From Desulforhopalus sp. (GTDB lineage Bacteria; Desulfobacterota; Desulfobulbia; Desulfobulbales; Desulfocapsaceae), in assembly GCA_023231425.1 (NCBI GenBank), contig JALNVI010000003.1, forward strand, positions 9,505 through 73,504: a stretch of 64,000 nt of DNA, in the 5' to 3' direction. A program made the translations under genes and the position numbers. Each line of letters begins with the position of its first letter. Within the stretch, counting starts at the first letter, position 1. This document shows positions 9,020 to 15,972 of this stretch, one piece after another. Below the pieces are notes generated by a model. That model was not told where the DNA came from. It was given only the letters and a program-made list of their open reading frames with translations, and searched no databases.

Positions 9020-9421
9020 TTTAGATATCTTCTCGCGGGCCGTAAATTCTCCACTTATAGAACACCCATGTGTATATGTTCGCTTTCATCTCAGAATTTC
9101 GCCGTAATTTCTGGTAAACTGTACGGTGATGCGGTGAAGTCTCCCCGTTGTTCCTCTTTTTCTGAAAAACTGTTTTGTCAAGAGCTTTCAACTGGTATCT
9201 TTTCCTTTAAGTGAGCTTATGGTACGTCTTTATTCATTCCGCCTGACGGCATGAAAATGGTGTGGAGGCATATTTCCAGCGCAGGAGAGTAAAAAATATA
9301 ATGCGGTGCTGTTCCCCTTTTTTAAAAAAGGTGTTGCACTGTACGTGGACTGGAATCAGGCGACACTGTTCATCTCACCGTTGACAGCTGAGAGTCATCG
9401 TCGAAAATCTTCCCCTTTACA
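9020..9421. other. Intergenic region before the sigma-54 activator
   Basis: About 400 bases without a supported gene. It contains a 16-base palindrome, CCTTTTTTAAAAAAGG, at 9316-9331. No clear promoter for the activator could be placed. Confidence 0.4.
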
Positions 9422-10819
9422 TTGTGGAGACCCTTGAGCGACGGGAACAAAATACATTCGGATGACCCTCGGAGTGAGAAGGAACTCGCTACTGATCTGA
9501 TCCTTGAATCAATCTCGGAAGGGGTGTTCACTGTGGATCACGAGTGGCACATTACCAGCTTCAACCGTGCCGCCGAGGAGATTACCGGTACCCCTCGTGA
9601 CGAGGCTCTCGGCCGCTGCTGCTGGGAGGTTTTTCGCTCTACTATGTGTGAGGGGGACTGCGCCCTCAGGCGGACGATGGAGGATGGCCGCTCTATTGTC
9701 TCCAGTTCAGCCTGGATCATCAACAACCGGCAGCAGCGGGTGCCCATCGGCGTAAGTACGGCGGTGCTGCGGGACAGCAGGGGTAGAGTGATTGGTGGTG
9801 TCGAGACCTTCCGTGACCACTCTCTTGTTGAGGAGCTGCGTCGTGAACTGCGCGATGTGGGCAGGATGGGAGAAATGGTCAGCCACAGTCCGGCGATGGA
9901 GCGTATCTTTGCCATCTTGCCACAGGTGGCGGAGAGCGAGAGTACTGTGCTTGTGGAGGGGGAGACCGGGGTTGGCAAGGAGGTACTGGCCCGCAGTCTG
10001 CATCAGCTTTCCAGGCGTGCAAAGCAGCCCTTTATGGCAATCAACTGCGGAGCCCTCCCGGATAACCTGCTGGAATCGGAATTGTTCGGTTACCGTGCCG
10101 GTGCCTTCACCGATGCGGTAAAGGATAAACCGGGACTGTTTGCCGCGGCTGCTGGCGGAACCATCCTGCTCGATGAGCTTGGTGAAACTTCCCCGGCCTT
10201 TCAGGTAAAACTGCTGCGGGTACTTGAGGACAGGGCATATCAACCTCTCGGGACGGTGGAACAGGTCCCGGTGGATGTACGTATCCTCGCTGCCACCAAC
10301 CGTGATCTGGCTGCAATGGTGGGCGCCGGCACCTTTCGACGCGATCTCTTCTATCGTATCAACATCATCCGTTTCACCCTGCCGCCTCTGCGTGAGCGGC
10401 GTGAAGATATTCCACTGCTGGTGGAGCGTTTTATTCACCGCATGAACAGTCGCCTTGACCGGGAGATTAAGGGAATCACGCCGGAGGCGATGGCATTACT
10501 GCTGGGTCATGATTACCCCGGAAATATCCGTGAACTGGAGAATATTATTGAGCGTGGTTTTGTCCTCTGCCGCGAAGATGAGATTGATGTCCAGCATTTG
10601 CCACCGGAGCTTCGCGAGAAGAGCGCAGCCCCCGCCTCCTCCGGTATCCGTTTCGCAGTCCACAACTCCGAGGCGGAGAGTATTGTTGCGGCCCTGGAGA
10701 GTAACGGCTGGAACCGCCTCGCCGCTGCCAGAGCACTCGGTGTGCACAAGAGCACGCTTTTCCGCAAAATTAAGAAGTATGGCATCGTCCTGCCGGAAAA
10801 GGATGGTCGCACCCGCTGA
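9422..10819 (+). CDS. Sigma-54-dependent transcriptional activator with Cys-containing PAS domain
   Basis: 465 residues from a TTG start; a second TTG four codons on (9434) is possible and neither has an ideal ribosome site. A PAS domain (about 25-130) carries Cys66, Cys67, Cys76 and Cys80 in a C-x8-C-x3-C pattern, suggesting a metal, Fe-S or redox input. The AAA+ domain has Walker A GETGVGKE (180-187), the sigma-54 contact loop GAFTDA (227-232, versus the common GAFTGA) and Walker B ILLDELG (248-254). A Fis-type helix-turn-helix (about 418-451) ends the protein. Inverted repeats and a -24/-12 promoter lie immediately downstream, so it is probably the dedicated activator of the NifX/MinD genes. 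This matches the ORP locus of Desulfovibrio, which has its own sigma-54 regulator. Confidence 0.93.
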   Translation: MWRPLSDGNKIHSDDPRSEKELATDLILESISEGVFTVDHEWHITSFNRAAEEITGTPRDEALGRCCWEVFRSTMCEGDCALRRTMEDGRSIVSSSAWIINNRQQRVPIGVSTAVLRDSRGRVIGGVETFRDHSLVEELRRELRDVGRMGEMVSHSPAMERIFAILPQVAESESTVLVEGETGVGKEVLARSLHQLSRRAKQPFMAINCGALPDNLLESELFGYRAGAFTDAVKDKPGLFAAAAGGTILLDELGETSPAFQVKLLRVLEDRAYQPLGTVEQVPVDVRILAATNRDLAAMVGAGTFRRDLFYRINIIRFTLPPLRERREDIPLLVERFIHRMNSRLDREIKGITPEAMALLLGHDYPGNIRELENIIERGFVLCREDEIDVQHLPPELREKSAAPASSGIRFAVHNSEAESIVAALESNGWNRLAAARALGVHKSTLFRKIKKYGIVLPEKDGRTR

Positions 10820-10832
10820 ACCTGTCTGCTCT

Positions 10833-10884
10833 GAGTCGCTTTCTGCGACTCCTGCTGTCTCACAGAGTCTCTTTTTTGCGACTC
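10833..10884 (+). promoter_or_regulatory. Tandem inverted repeats, putative upstream activator sites
   Basis: Site 1 is GAGTCGC-N5-GCGACTC (10833-10851). Site 2 is GAGTCTC-N6-GCGACTC (10865-10884). Their centres are about 32 bases apart, close to three helical turns, and they lie about 40-90 bases upstream of a -24/-12 promoter. This is the expected arrangement for a Fis-HTH enhancer-binding protein, most simply the product of the gene ending at 10819. Confidence 0.7.
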
Positions 10885-10923
10885 TGCTTCTGTCATTTCC
10901 CTGTAAAATCAATACGTTCAAGC

Positions 10924-10939
10924 TGGCACGATCCTTGCT
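10924..10939 (+). promoter_or_regulatory. Sigma-54 (-24/-12) promoter
   Basis: TGGCACGATCCTTGCT fits the consensus TGGCACG-N4-TTGCW at every fixed position, with GG at 10925-10926 and GC at 10937-10938. It lies 30 bases before the ATG at 10969 of the first NifX-like gene. Confidence 0.9.
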
Positions 10940-10968
10940 AAATAAAGATAAACCATCAAGGAGCTGTT

Positions 10969-11367
10969 ATGAAACTCGCCATCACCATCTGGGAGACCCG
11001 TGTCTCCCCCGTCTTCGACAGTGCCCGGCGACTGTTGCTGGTGGAGCTGGATGAAGGACAGATTGTTCGCCGTACGGGGTATGCCGTCAACGGTTCGCCC
11101 TTTGCGGAGGTGGGGCGTCTGCACAAGGAGGAGGGAATAGAGCTGCTCCTCTGCGGTGCTCTCTGTGAGCGTGGACTGCAGCGTTTGCAGGCGGTGGGAA
11201 TCGAGCTTATTCCCTTTCTCTCCGGTGAAGTAGAGCCTGTGCTGGCAAGTCTCGCGGCAGGGAGAGATCTCGGTTCTTTTGCCATGCCCGGTTGTCTGCG
11301 GCAGTGCTGCTGCCGGAAAAGGGCGCAGGCGGCCTGTCCGTGGGATGCAGGGAAGTTGATATTGTAA
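10969..11367 (+). CDS. NifX/NifB-like (MTH1175-type) protein with Cys-rich tail
   Basis: 132 residues. The first 95 or so form the dinitrogenase iron-molybdenum cofactor biosynthesis fold: MKLAITIWETRVSPVFDSAR and the later IELLLCGALCERGLQRLQ and GIELIPFLSG. The C-terminus departs from the family with CLRQCCCRK (Cys109, 113, 114, 115) and Cys123, a cluster that could bind metal. A good ribosome site (AAGGAG) lies before the ATG, and a sigma-54 promoter lies 30 bases upstream. Related proteins in the ORP locus of Desulfovibrio belong to a Mo/Cu-sulfide protein complex, so a metal-cluster carrier role is the reasonable inference. The stop codon directly abuts a family A repeat. Confidence 0.82.
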   Translation: MKLAITIWETRVSPVFDSARRLLLVELDEGQIVRRTGYAVNGSPFAEVGRLHKEEGIELLLCGALCERGLQRLQAVGIELIPFLSGEVEPVLASLAAGRDLGSFAMPGCLRQCCCRKRAQAACPWDAGKLIL

Positions 11368-11539
11368 GGGAACATTGAATACTCGCCCCTCTTCTTTGTG
11401 ACAGTCAAAAATTTATCCTCCGACAAAGCGAGGAACGAGACGTTGGGGTAAGTGCCAGACTCCGATATCAATCATGGCGGTGGTAAATTTTCTTCTGTGT
11501 CTCGAATATGAACGAAATACAAGCTGTTTTAAGGTACCC
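11368..11539 (-). repeat. Family A repeat, inverted
   Basis: On the plus strand it starts GGGAACATTGAATACTCG and ends CAAGCTGTTTTAAGGTACCC, the reverse complement of the usual order. Both inner arms are present. It begins at the base after the preceding gene's TAA. Confidence 0.88.
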
Positions 11540-11584
11540 GCAAGAAAGAAACTCTAAATAATTCAAATGGATGAGAGGAACACC

Positions 11585-11947
11585 ATGAAAATTCTGCTTG
11601 TCGAGAAGAACAATACTTTTGCCGACTTCGCTGCGGCTTTCGAAGATCAGACCGAATTGCAGACCTGCACTTCCGTTGCCGAGGCCCTGAGACTGATTGA
11701 GGGTGAAACCTTTGATGCTGTCTGTGTCGGTGAAGAGCTGGAGGACGCCAGCGGGCTTGAATTTGCCCATACCCTCACGAGAAAATTCCCCCTTACCAAC
11801 TGTGCTCTCGTCAGCGGGGACTCTCCCGAAACGTTCCATGAGGAGACCGAAGGGCTGGGGATTCTCATGCAGATAAAACCGAAGCCTGATGCTGCCGAGG
11901 CTGCCCGGTTAATAAAAATTTTACGTTCCATTACCGATCTCTTTTAA
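11585..11947 (+). CDS. Receiver-like domain protein lacking the phospho-acceptor Asp
   Basis: Single-domain protein of 120 residues if translation starts at 11585 (MKILLVEKN), where GAGAGGA gives a ribosome site; an in-frame ATG at 11567 is less well placed. The pattern is CheY-like: MKILLVEKNNTFADF at strand 1, CTSVAEALRLIEGETFDAVCVGEEL spanning strand 3, then GLEFAHTLTRKF and a late KPKPDAAEAARLIKILR in place of the usual Lys region. The residue that should be the phosphorylated Asp is Gly (VCVGEEL) and the acidic pair near the N-terminus is also altered, so this is a pseudo-receiver, probably acting by protein contact. It sits between the NifX-like and MinD-like genes. Confidence 0.7.
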   Translation: MKILLVEKNNTFADFAAAFEDQTELQTCTSVAEALRLIEGETFDAVCVGEELEDASGLEFAHTLTRKFPLTNCALVSGDSPETFHEETEGLGILMQIKPKPDAAEAARLIKILRSITDLF

Positions 11948-11964
11948 CTTTCAGCGGAGACCCA

Positions 11965-12828
11965 ATGATAATCAGTATAGCCAGTGGCAAGGGAGGCACC
12001 GGGAAGACAACCGTTGCTGCCAACCTTGCCCTCAGTTTGCAGGACAGCGGTCTGGTAGAGGATTTCAACCTGCTCGACTGTGATGTCGAGGAACCCAATC
12101 TTCACCTTTTCCTTGATCCCGGGGTGGTGACAGAGACCGAGATAACCACCTTTGTTCCGGTGGTTGACCAGGAGAAATGTACCGGGTGCAGAAAGTGTGT
12201 CGATATCTGTCGCTTTGCCGCTCTCACCTTTGTGCGTGATAAAGTGCTTGTTTTCCCGGCGCTTTGCCACAGTTGCGGTGGATGCCAGCTCGTTTGTGAA
12301 TTCGGAGCCATTGGTGACGACAGTCGCAGCCTCGGTGTTGTTGAGTCCGGGGTTGTGAACGGACATGCAATACACAGTGGCCGCATTCGTATCGGCGAGG
12401 CGATGTCCCCGCCGCTGATTAAGGCCGTGCGCCGCCACGAGAAGGAGGCGGAGCTGACTATTATTGATGCCCCTCCCGGTACTTCCTGTCCGGTGATTGC
12501 GGCGATGCGTGGAGCCGATTTCGTCCTGCTCGTTACTGAGCCGACTCCGTTCGGTTTGCACGACCTGCAGCTCGCGGTGGAGGCGGTCAAGGTGCTCGGG
12601 ATTCCTGCCGGACTGGTAATCAACCGGGCCGATCTCGGTGACAGCAGGGTACAGGAATATGCAGAGAGAGAAGGACTTGAGATTCTCATGCAGATTCCTT
12701 TTGAGCGCCGTTTCGCCGAGGCCTACTCTCGGGGACAGTCAATTGTCGATGTTTCGCCGGAATGGCGGGAAAAATTTCAACGGCTCTATGTGCGCATAGC
12801 CGGGATCGTGGAGGCAAAAGCATCATGA
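11965..12828 (+). CDS. MinD-superfamily ATPase with inserted ferredoxin domain (ORP-locus type), first copy
   Basis: 287 residues. The deviant Walker A is GKGGTGKTT (9-17), followed by the switch region LLDCDVEEPNLHLFL. A two-cluster bacterial ferredoxin domain is inserted: Cys72, 75, 78, 82 and Cys101, 104, 107, 111, each a CxxCxxC-x3-C set for a [4Fe-4S] cluster. The later IIDAPPGTSCPVIAAM is the MinD/Mrp Walker B region. Such pairs of Fe-S ParA/MinD ATPases are characteristic of the Desulfovibrio orange-protein operons, where they work with NifX-like proteins. A GGAG ribosome site precedes the ATG, and the next gene overlaps by ATGA, so the two are translated together and probably interact. 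Confidence 0.92.
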   Translation: MIISIASGKGGTGKTTVAANLALSLQDSGLVEDFNLLDCDVEEPNLHLFLDPGVVTETEITTFVPVVDQEKCTGCRKCVDICRFAALTFVRDKVLVFPALCHSCGGCQLVCEFGAIGDDSRSLGVVESGVVNGHAIHSGRIRIGEAMSPPLIKAVRRHEKEAELTIIDAPPGTSCPVIAAMRGADFVLLVTEPTPFGLHDLQLAVEAVKVLGIPAGLVINRADLGDSRVQEYAEREGLEILMQIPFERRFAEAYSRGQSIVDVSPEWREKFQRLYVRIAGIVEAKAS

Positions 12829-13721
12829 TACGGGAGATCGTAATTATCAGTGGCAAGGGCGGCACCGGTAAGACCAGTATAGCGGCAGCATTTGCCTCCC
12901 TCATGGAAAATGGAGTGCTCTGCGACGCGGATGTGGACGCTGCCAACCTGCACCTTCTACTGAAACCGAAGGTGGTTGAATCGCATTCCTTCATGGGTGG
13001 TGGAATTGCTGAAATTCGCAATGAGGATTGCGTGGCCTGTGGCATCTGCCGGGAGGTGTGTAAATTCGATGCGATTTCTGAGGATTATCATGTGGATTCG
13101 ATCGCCTGTGAGGGCTGCGGTGTCTGTGTCGACATGTGCCCGCAGGAGGCAATTGATTTTCCGATACAGCAGTGTGGAGAATGGTTTCACTCCGAAACTC
13201 GTTTCGGGCCGATGATTCACGCTCGACTCGGAATTGCTGAGGAGAACTCCGGTAAACTGGTCAGTCTGGTGCGGCAGCAGGGACGGGAGCTGGCGGAAGC
13301 CGAAGGGCGCAATCTGCTGCTCACCGATGGCCCTCCAGGGGTTGGCTGTCCCGTAATCGCTGCCATCGGCGGCGCGGCGGCACTGGTGATTGTCGTTGAA
13401 CCGACGGTCTCCGGTCTGCACGATATGCAGCGGGTGGCCGAACTGGGCAAACATTTTGGGGTCCCGGGGCTGGTGGCAGTGAACAAGTTCGATCTCAATT
13501 TGGAAATGACCGAAAAAATAGAGGCCTGGGCTGTGGATCAAGCGCTCGGACTGGTTGGTCGCATCCCCTTTGATTCCAGCTTTGTCGAGGCAATGGTGGC
13601 AGCGGAGAATATCATTGAATTCGCTCCAGAGAGCGATGCCGCGAAGACTGTCCGGGAGATCTGGAAAAAGGTTCTGGCGAGCAAGGCGCTGAATAATATG
13701 GGAATCGCTGATCTGCGCTGA
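12825..13721 (+). CDS. MinD-superfamily ATPase with inserted ferredoxin domain, second copy
   Basis: 298 residues from the ATG at 12825, which overlaps the previous stop and has GGAGG ten bases upstream; the longer upstream frame is not needed. Deviant Walker A is GKGGTGKTS (10-18), then CDADVDAANLHLLL. The ferredoxin insert has Cys69, 72, 75, 79 and Cys95, 98, 101, 105. LLTDGPPGVGCPVIAAI is the Walker B region. It is clearly a paralogue of the preceding protein but diverged along its whole length, so the pair probably forms a heterodimeric or heteromeric ATPase. About 150 bases separate it from the next NifX-like gene. Confidence 0.92.
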   Translation: MIREIVIISGKGGTGKTSIAAAFASLMENGVLCDADVDAANLHLLLKPKVVESHSFMGGGIAEIRNEDCVACGICREVCKFDAISEDYHVDSIACEGCGVCVDMCPQEAIDFPIQQCGEWFHSETRFGPMIHARLGIAEENSGKLVSLVRQQGRELAEAEGRNLLLTDGPPGVGCPVIAAIGGAAALVIVVEPTVSGLHDMQRVAELGKHFGVPGLVAVNKFDLNLEMTEKIEAWAVDQALGLVGRIPFDSSFVEAMVAAENIIEFAPESDAAKTVREIWKKVLASKALNNMGIADLR

Positions 13722-13868
13722 TTTTTTTTCTGCAGCAGGATAAAAGGATCTCGCAGAATTGACTTTCTGGTTGAAAGCGTTCACTGTGCAGGTTTCCTGC
13801 CTGCAGTACAGGCAAAAAATATAACCGGGCGCAGGCCCTCACTGTTAACACAAAAAAGGAGTAGCAAC

Positions 13869-14249
13869 ATGGCAAGTTACAAACTGGCGGTACCCTCGGA
13901 TGGAGAAGGTGGACTTGACGGTCAACGTGCAGGTCACTTCGGACACTGCGACGTCTTCACCCTGATTGATATTGAGGACGGAAAAATCAAAGAAGTGAAC
14001 CTGCTTGCGAACAAAGAGCATCTTCAGGGGGGCTGCATGGTTCCGGTTCAGCTTCTTGCCAATGCCGGGGTAAATCGTCTGGTGGTTGGCGGTATCGGTA
14101 TGCGTCCGCTGATGGGCTTCAAAGAAGTGGGCATTGAGGTTTATTACGATGGCGAGCGCCGTGACATTCGTCCGGTAGTTGAGGACATGGCCGCCGACAA
14201 ACTGCCGCAGATTACGGAAAATCAGGTCTGTGGTGGTGGCGGTCAGTAA
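13869..14249 (+). CDS. NifX/NifB-like (MTH1175-type) protein, second copy
   Basis: 126 residues, MASYKLAVPSDGEGGLDGQ at the start and AGHFGHCDVFTLIDIEDGKI in the conserved cofactor-site region, followed by LLANAGVNRLVVGGIGMRPL. The C-terminus ends CGGGGQ, a Cys/Gly tail seen in many members of this family. The ribosome site is AAAGGAG. No sigma-54 site was seen in the 147 bases upstream, so it is probably transcribed from the upstream operon promoter or a conventional one. A role as a small metal-cluster binding partner of the two MinD-like ATPases is inferred. Confidence 0.88.
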   Translation: MASYKLAVPSDGEGGLDGQRAGHFGHCDVFTLIDIEDGKIKEVNLLANKEHLQGGCMVPVQLLANAGVNRLVVGGIGMRPLMGFKEVGIEVYYDGERRDIRPVVEDMAADKLPQITENQVCGGGGQ

Positions 14250-14257
14250 GTTTAAAG

Positions 14258-14430
14258 GATACCTTGAAACAGCTTGTATTTCGTTCATATTCGAGGCTCA
14301 GAAGGAAATTTACCGCAGGTATAACTTTGCTGTTGGAGTCTGGTGCTTACCTCGACGTCTCGTTCCTCGCTTTGTCGGAGGATAAATTTTTGACTGCTAC
14401 AAAGAAGGTGGACGATTATTCGATGTTCCC
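14258..14430 (+). repeat. Family A repeat
   Basis: Starts GGATACCTTGAAACAGCTTG eight bases after a stop codon and ends TTATTCGATGTTCCC. It contains AAATTTACCGCAGG, CCTCGACGTCTCG, GTCGGAGG and ATAAATTTTTGACTG, that is, all inner arms. Confidence 0.9.
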
Positions 14431-14449
14431 TGAAGGTACTGGTAAAATG

Positions 14450-14470
14450 ACAGGGGCTTCTTGCCCCTGT
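14450..14470 (+). terminator. Hairpin between NifX-like genes
   Basis: ACAGGGGC, five-base loop, GCCCCTGT: an 8-bp GC-rich stem followed by TATAAAATTTCT rather than a clean T-run. It could act as a weak terminator, a transcript-end stabiliser or a processing signal between neighbouring genes. Confidence 0.45.
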
Positions 14471-14505
14471 TATAAAATTTCTGTTGAATAATAAAGAGGA
14501 ATGCT

Positions 14506-14877
14506 ATGAAAGTTGCAATTACATCCCAGGGCCCGGAACTCCGCTCTCAGACTGATCCCCGTTTTGGCCGTGCAGCGTGGGTTATTATCATTGATCCCGC
14601 AACAAAAGAGTTTGAAGCGGTTGATAACAGTGTCAATGTCAATGCTTTCAAAGGGGCTGGAATCCAGGCTGCAACCCTCATTGCCGACAAGGGGGCAGAT
14701 GTGCTGATGACTGGTCACTGTGGCCCAAATGCCTTCAACACCCTTAACGCGGCGGGAGTGAAGGTGGTGAACGGCATTACCGGAACCGTCGAAGAGACCC
14801 TGGAAAAGTTTATCGCCGGAGGCGCCGAGTATGCCAGTGATGCCAATGTAGAGGGGCACGCTGGTCAGAATCGTTGA
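14506..14877 (+). CDS. NifX/NifB-like (MTH1175-type) protein, third copy; ORP-like
   Basis: 123 residues and the most canonical of the three: MKVAITSQGPELRSQTDPRFGR, then VDNSVNVNAFKGAGIQAA, IADKGADVLMTGHCGPNAF and LNAAGVKVVNGITGTVEE. This is the pattern of the orange protein itself and of MTH1175, which fold like the NifX domain that carries Fe-Mo cofactor precursors. AAAGAGGAATGCT precedes the ATG. A family A element lies on each side, so it may have its own transcript. A Mo/Cu or Fe-S cluster ligand role is inferred from the family and not readable from the sequence. Confidence 0.88.
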   Translation: MKVAITSQGPELRSQTDPRFGRAAWVIIIDPATKEFEAVDNSVNVNAFKGAGIQAATLIADKGADVLMTGHCGPNAFNTLNAAGVKVVNGITGTVEETLEKFIAGGAEYASDANVEGHAGQNR

Positions 14878-14931
14878 CGGTCTTCTGCAAAATCCTCTGT
14901 TGCCGGTGAAGGACGGGGCGATTTTTAAATT

Positions 14932-15330
14932 GGTCCCCTGGAATACCTTGTATTTCGTTCATATTCGAGAACCAAAAGAAATTTACCGCAGGTATATTAG
15001 TACCGTAGAAATTATTTCCGTGTTTTTTGGGAAAAATTTTGTGAAGGTACTTATCCCGACGTACCGTTCATTACTGATGTTATTGATATCGGAGTCCAGG
15101 AGCCTGTCGGAGAAAGCTCTTTTGTCCCATTTCCGTGTTATTGGCGAAAAATTAATGCTCGCAATATTAACTCTATGGCTCCGCTTAATTTCTTGCCAAT
15201 GCCTTGAACTGAACCAAAATAGCAATTCTCCGACACACTCCTGGCGCTTACCTCGACGTCTCGTTCCTCGCTTTGTCGGAGGATAAGTTTGGCTGTAACG
15301 AAGAAGATGGGCGATTATTCAATGTTTCCT
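14932..15330 (+). repeat. Family A repeat, long variant carrying a nested element
   Basis: Begins GGTCCCCTGGAATACCTTG then TATTTCGTTCATATTCGAG and ends GCGATTATTCAATGTTTCC. Between the arms it has an extra module including TTTCCGTGTTTTTTGGG and GTGAAGGTACTTATCCCG that is shared with the copy at 24125. It is also interrupted by a 148-bp inverted-repeat element (15097-15244). Confidence 0.85.
15097..15244. mobile_element. Nested 148-bp inverted-repeat (MITE-like) element
   Basis: Left end CCAGGAGCCTGTCGGAGAA (15097-15115), right end reverse complement CCAGGAGTGTGTCGGAGAA (15226-15244): 17 of 19 bases match. The interior has no similarity to family A and no meaningful reading frame. The family A sequence GAGTC ... 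GGCGCTTACC resumes on either side, showing insertion into a pre-existing repeat. No convincing target duplication was identified. Confidence 0.75.
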
Positions 15331-15384
15331 GATGTCTCGCCCCGGTAACGAGAACCCATAAAACATAAACAGAGGAGATTCATC

Positions 15385-15690
15385 ATGATTCGACACATCG
15401 TCTGGTGGACACTGAAAGATGAGGCTGAGGGGGCAACTGCTGCACAGAACGGTTTGAAGGTTAAAGAGCTGATTGAAGCCCTGAGGGGGAAGATTGATGC
15501 CCTTAAATCTGTTGAAGTTTCAGTCAAACTGGCGGCAACAACCACTGTGGATGCTCAGATTGTGTTGCATTCCACCCACGATACAACGGCGGATCTCGCC
15601 GCCTACAACAACCATCCCGAGCATCAGAAGATTGTTGGTTTTATCAAAAAAATAGTGAATTCGCGTCAGGCGATCGACTTTGAGGTTTGA
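15385..15690 (+). CDS. Dabb (stress-responsive A/B barrel) domain protein
   Basis: 101 residues, the usual length for a single-domain Dabb protein (ferredoxin-like dimeric barrel). Typical signatures are MIRHIVWWTLKDEAEG at the start, DAQIVLHSTHDTTADLAAYNNHPEHQKIVGF in the middle, and SRQAIDFEV at the end. GAGGAG is the ribosome site. Function in bacteria is poorly defined; members bind small ligands or take part in stress responses. It closes the ORP-like region, but a family A copy separates it from the NifX-like genes, so co-regulation is not certain. Confidence 0.85.
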   Translation: MIRHIVWWTLKDEAEGATAAQNGLKVKELIEALRGKIDALKSVEVSVKLAATTTVDAQIVLHSTHDTTADLAAYNNHPEHQKIVGFIKKIVNSRQAIDFEV

Positions 15691-15701
15691 GGGTCCCCTG
15701 A

Positions 15702-15883
15702 GGGTTTCTTGAAACATCTTGTATTTCGTTCATATTCGAGGTGCAGGAGGAAATTTACCGCAGCCATATGACTGAGATCAGAGTCCAGCACTTACCTCGA
15801 CGTCTCGTTCCTCGCTTTGTCGGAGGATAAATTTTTGACTGTAACGAAGAAGATGAGCGCAAAACTGGTTATTCAAGGTGTCC
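15702..15883 (+). repeat. Family A repeat
   Basis: Starts GGGTTTCTTGAAACATCTTG twelve bases after a stop codon and ends TGGTTATTCAAGGTGTCC. All inner arms are present. Confidence 0.9.
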
Positions 15884-15913
15884 TTGAGTTTCAAGCCCGG
15901 GGTAAAAGCTAAG

Positions 15914-15953
15914 AAAAAGGGTGTCTCCTCTGACGGGGAGACACCCTTTTTTT
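15914..15953. terminator. Bidirectional Rho-independent terminator
   Basis: AAAAAGGGTGTCTCC, seven-base loop, GGGGAGACACCCTTTTTTT. A perfect stem with A-run and T-run on opposite sides, placed between the convergent Dabb and cytidylate-kinase-like genes. Confidence 0.9.
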
Positions 15954-15972
15954 ACTCGAACAGCTGGAAGGT

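Noticed and set aside
13722..13868. Second sigma-54 promoter before the NifX-like gene at 13869
   Set aside because: No TGGC-N8-TGC spacing was found in this gap.
14258..15883. Possible CRISPR array because of recurring repeats
   Set aside because: Copies are 160-180 bp, irregularly spaced, in both orientations and separated by genes; no cas gene is present.
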